Shown piece by piece: positions 60,108-64,000 of a DNA stretch of 64,000 nucleotides. This DNA is from Corallium rubrum (Eukaryota > Cnidaria > Anthozoa > Scleralcyonacea > Coralliidae). Location of the stretch: assembly GCA_964035015.1 (NCBI GenBank), contig CAXIUP010000245.1, positions 1 to 64,000 of the forward strand, in the 5' to 3' direction. Each line of letters starts with the position of its first letter. The first letter of the stretch is position 1. The notes under the pieces were generated by a model. It searched no databases, was not told the origin of the DNA, and saw only the letters and a list, made by a program, of their open reading frames with translations. A program made the position numbers and the translations under genes.

Positions 60108-60398
60108 ACCAGGCTACAGATTAAAACGACCAGATGCATGTCTTCAGTCAAAAAAGCGTAAAGGCTTGCGGTCACTGCGCATGGCTTACAGCGCATAGCT
60201 CAGCAAGTGACGAGAGGCATTCACCCCCCCCCGACATTAAATTTCACAATTAAATGGCGGCAACAATTATGTCGGTGGGGGGTGAATGCCTCTCGTCACT
60301 TGCTGAGCTATGCGCAGTAAGCCATGCGCAGTGACCAAGCCCTTACACTTTTTTAACTGAAGACAGACATGTGGTCATCTTAATCTGTGACCAGGCAT
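60108..60398. mobile_element. Foldback MITE with arms of about 115 bp
   Basis: Left arm includes gctcagcaagtgacgagagg and cattcacccccc; the right arm is the complement with a few changes. The loop contains aaatggcggcaac. Ends near ccaggctacagatta and taatctgtgaccagg. Confidence 0.75.
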
Positions 60399-61429
60399 TT
60401 CTTCTTTAAAATTAAATGGTTCTTGAATAGTGGTGAGTTTGCAAACCATTCCACTGACTGTATGATTCGGACGTTGTACTTGTACTTTAGGAATCGAACT
60501 GAACAATATCCTCGTCTTCTTCTAGTACACTTTCCAGAGAGGTCATTCGAAACAACGGAAAACTTTCGTGCAGCTTTCCCTTTAATTTCTCCTTCACTTT
60601 TGTTTCACCTTTTGAAACAACTGCGACGAAACACTTCCGCACTTTTTTGACTTCAGCAGTACTTCGTAAAGGGAACTCGAGAGCAAGACCAGTTTTCAGT
60701 GTAAATAACTTAAAATGAGCAAAACACATAGGAGGGTTGAACTATATTATGGATTGAAAACAAAAACCTTTATTAGACGGCCCATAAAATGACCGCGAAG
60801 CAGGTTTGAGCAAAGTTAGTAGAGGGGAATGGTTAGGAAACACGGCCAACTTCAAAGCGGCTAACGATTGAATGCGATTTATGTTGAACGGTACCTGACC
60901 GTGCACTAATCCTTTGTTTTATATTTATTAATATTCAAACAACACGGCTGGGATATTGAACCCAAACGCTTATATTGGCTGATTGCTCATTATACCAAAA
61001 GTACAATGCATTCACTAGCCGCGACCGTGTACAAATGCGTACAAAAAGATATAACAAAGACTTTTGCTTAGTTTCCTAACCACCTCTGTATTAACTCTGG
61101 TTTGAGCGTGCAAACATGACGGTTGACAATCACTCTTTAAACGCAATTCAGACGACTATACAAAGTTTAGAAGTCCAAACCCCTGAGCGATAATATATAG
61201 TTGTATTATTACTGAGTTATATTATAGCTCCGTGGTCCAAACCTAACATAACAGAGCTTTCGGTAATTACGTCACCTCTTTATGGCAGCGAGACTGAAGG
61301 GCCAAACAACAGTAAATAGGTTAATATTTGTATTAATTATACATTACTTTGAAATTGGTTGAATAGTTCAATTATGTAAACACCTAATCACTTGTTTATG
61401 TGTAACAAAACAATTTGTAATTCACGTAC
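60399..61429. other. Region downstream of the ankyrin-type gene
   Basis: The gene at 61430 ends in a donor site, so at least one more minus-strand exon should lie here. The Lys-rich frame 60729-60487 is a candidate, but I see no convincing acceptor in the right phase. Confidence 0.35.
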
Positions 61430-64000
61430 CTGTTGAATATGTTTTCAAAGGTCTAACAACATATGTTTCCACATATTCATCCATATCTAGATTGTGTCCT
61501 CGCTTCCCACTAATGTTTACCGACGAATTCTTCTTTATCATGCATCTAAACGCCAGTGGCCATAGGGAGGTGAAGTTAACTACGTGGACAGATGCTTCAG
61601 TCCAGTAATTCCGAAAGTCTAGTTGTGCAAAAACCGGTAGTAGAAGCACCCACGAAGTTTCACGGAGAAGTCCATCGCCCTCCCTTCCTGCGGTCACGAA
61701 CAGATCCAACAAGGGACCAAACAAACAAAACAGTTGTTGATGGTACTTATGACTTTCGTCACATTCGCTACACTGTTTTAACCACAGCTTAAACCTTTCC
61801 AGTAAAATCTTGTTATGATTTCCATATCTTCGTAAATTGGTCGTCAAATCGCCATGTGATGGAAATTCATTTGAGGATCTGAAATCGTGAACAGCTGCGA
61901 ATCCATAAGCACAACTTCCATCCCTAACTGCTTCTTGAATGTGTTGGAGGTTTTGCTCCTGGAATTTTCTCTTCTTGAAAGCTTCCTCAGTTAGCTTGGG
62001 CCGTTTCATCACATCGTGGACTATTTTATGAAAACCACCCTTACCATGTGCTTTAAATGTAGCTTCACACAAATGACCTTTAGCACGCATGTCGCCGGGT
62101 ATCTCGGTGGACCAACCGTATGCTGTGCTGTTCCTGTTTTTCACACTTCTGTTTACTTTGCACGTTCCAACGTCACCCACAATTCCTGTTGGAAAGCCTT
62201 CATAAACTGATCTTTTATACACAAAATCAGTTTTAGTTTGTGAAGTCTCTTCAGAATCAAAACTGTCAGCAGGGTCTTGGGTTGATTGAGTAGATGTGGA
62301 ATAGCAGTTGTCACTCTGAAGAACAGATATCAACAGGTTTTCATTCACTTTGCTATATTCATCGAACAAGGTAACAATACTTGTTAATCCCATCGCAGCA
62401 GCCATTTCCATCGGGGTTGGGAATTCACCAAAAATTGGACCGCTATACTCAGCAAAATTGTCCAACAAAAGTTTGCACATATCAATGTCTGCATTCATCA
62501 CTGCTAGAGACATGGGAGTAGCTCCACAACCTTCCTTAGAATTTGGATTTACTCCAACAGACAGTAATATCTTTACTAACCCATAGTTTTTCCTCAACAG
62601 CATAATGAAAAATACTTCTTTCATATCTATCCCTTGTGGAATTAATGACTTTCATTTCATTTGTCAGCTGTTGTACAAGGTTATCAATTGAAAAATCAGA
62701 GTGAGCAAATTCTCGAACTTGTTTGGTGATCCTACCACAGAGTCCCACAAACTTTTCATCCTTCTGCTGTTGAGGAGTTTTCTTAATGACGGATTCTGGC
62801 GCACGAGTCTCTTCATCTTCACTCTTATCCGATTCACTGTCCGAGCTAGGTATATTATCAGCAGTAAATCCATCCAACTCTTTTTCATGGCTTGTTATCT
62901 GCTTTTCCATATCTTGCATTTGTTTGTGATGCATGTCAACTGACCTCATAAAGTCAAAACGCGTTCGTGCAGCTTTGAGGTCGAATTTTTTGCAGATTTG
63001 TTGAAAGGAATCTCGTTATTTCTAGGACATGGAAAGGAAAATTCTCTGGCAAACTCTTGAAATATTGAAGCTGTACCATTTAACGTAGAATTATCCTCCA
63101 ACGACAAGGAAAGGTTAATGATATCTGTCTTTGCTGTTTGACTATTTTTGCAGAGTCCTTGCTTCGTAGGAACTGTTACCTTAAACTTCCTTTCATGATC
63201 ATCTTCAAGTTTTTTGAAGTCTACTTTAGAGAGCCATGAATTCAATTCAGCTTCTTCCATTTCAATAAAAGGCTTTGGTGGTATAGGTATATCATTTAGG
63301 CTCTTGTCAATCAGTTCCAAGTAATATCTGTCACACCAATCATCCCACAGGTTCTTATGTTCTGGCATGGATTCTTTTAGAGGAAAAAATAAAAGGTACT
63401 TTATATACTGTAAACAATAGTTACTACAGCGTGTCTACTTTACCTGGGACCACTTGAGCAACACTAACAATTGTCATTACAGAAAGAAATTAGAAAACTC
63501 AACAAACATAACAGTTCATAACAGTTCAGAACTTCAGGATCTTTAACAAACATTACAGGGTCAGCTTATATAGTTGCACACAAAATTTATTGGCCAATGT
63601 GTCGTCCAATGAATTTGTAGTTTCGTTCTGTAACGTGATTGCTTAGTGTTGCCAGGCGCACTGTAACATTTTATTTAAAAAAAGCATGCACAATAACTTA
63701 ATAATTATGTAATATCTATGGTAATATTATACTGTTAATAGTGTACAGTATATTACATAAGAATGTATGGCATTCTTAACTGGTAGCATTAATTAATTTT
63801 CCACTTTTCTTACACAAGATAGCGAGATACCAAAAAGCTCCTGTTATGTTGTACTGTATGCCACGGTACGTTTATAGCACAAAGATCACTAAACACAAAC
63901 TGGACAAATTAATAAACAAACCACTATTATTCACTTACCCAAAAATAGATCATCAGCTGTAATTGAAGCTATATCTCTTTGTGGCATCATTGCAGTTTCT
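61430..64000 (-). pseudogene. Ankyrin-repeat protein with a TE-associated C-terminal domain, partial and frameshifted
   Basis: First visible exon runs in from beyond the window (64000-63940, donor gg|gtaagt). The second starts at 63376 (acceptor ctaaaag) and continues to the donor at 61430 (aacag|gtacgt). Within it the frame shifts near 63005 and near 62592, with homologous-looking coding on both sides. After an acidic coiled region (DSESDKSEDEE) come two or three ankyrin-like repeats (RSIFHYAVEE, GLVKILLSVGVNPN, TPMSLAVMNADIDMCKLLL). The C-terminal 230 residues (LDLFVTAGREGDG...NYWTEASVHVVNF...SGKRGH) resemble a domain of cnidarian transposon-linked proteins, possibly DUF6589; I am not certain. 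Two frameshifts suggest decay. Function unknown. Confidence 0.6.
63377..63939 (-). other. Intron of the ankyrin-type gene
   Basis: GT-AG intron of 563 bp; joins phase 1 (G|AA) to give an uninterrupted frame. Nothing else recognised. Confidence 0.55.

Noticed and set aside
60487-60729. 80-aa Lys-rich minus-strand frame as last exon of the ankyrin-type gene
   Set aside because: Plausible position, but no convincing acceptor in phase; left as a possibility only.

Overview
The window reads as metazoan nuclear DNA: AT-rich, GT-AG introns with consistent phases, many microsatellites and dense mobile elements. The protein families (HECT ligases with CUE domains, an animal-type kinase, THAP-DDE and SWIM-YqaJ proteins) suggest a marine invertebrate, most likely a cnidarian or possibly a sponge. 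This is inference; no species marker is visible. I see no convincing ordinary host gene. Almost everything is transposon.

Layout. (1) 83-7428: an IS3EU-like element with TAC...GTA ends, an intronless integrase-type transposase (+) and an intronless zinc-ribbon/CUE/HECT ubiquitin ligase (-). Its long inverted repeats hold the same promoter region and the same first 40 codons for both genes. (2) 8219-23428: a 15.2-kb Mutator-like element with a perfect 9-bp target duplication. Its single seven-exon gene joins a complete protein kinase to a MULE DDE-SWIM transposase (predicted 1,653 aa). (3) 23486-37235: a second IS3EU-like element, TAT...ATA ends and a perfect 6-bp duplication, with a seven-exon CUE/HECT ligase gene (+) and a three-coding-segment integrase gene (-). 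Small hAT- and Harbinger-type elements sit in it. (4) 38129-53966: an element ended by 48-bp minisatellites, inserted in a 218-bp satellite. It contains a nest: a small element with 8-bp duplications (41495-51381), an ISL2EU-like element with AT duplications (41799-50667; THAP-DDE transposase and SAP-SWIM-YqaJ-PHD protein, both decayed), and inside the transposase gene a 4.3-kb block with a CRESS-type Rep gene, an iteron-like cluster and a Tc1/IS630-like pseudogene between 250-bp direct repeats. (5) 54289-58776: a RecQ-family helicase gene between foldback ends. (6) 58782-60398: foldback elements. (7) 61430-64000: a broken minus-strand ankyrin-repeat gene running off the window.

Shared themes. 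The elements carry accessory enzymes (E3 ligase, kinase, YqaJ nuclease, RecQ helicase) beside or fused to the mobility protein. Elements 1-4 all have their ends built from tandem minisatellites in inverted orientation. The IS3EU pair shows a transposase-ligase pairing in two structurally different elements. The kinase-transposase fusion and the mirrored first exon of element 1 are the most unusual items.
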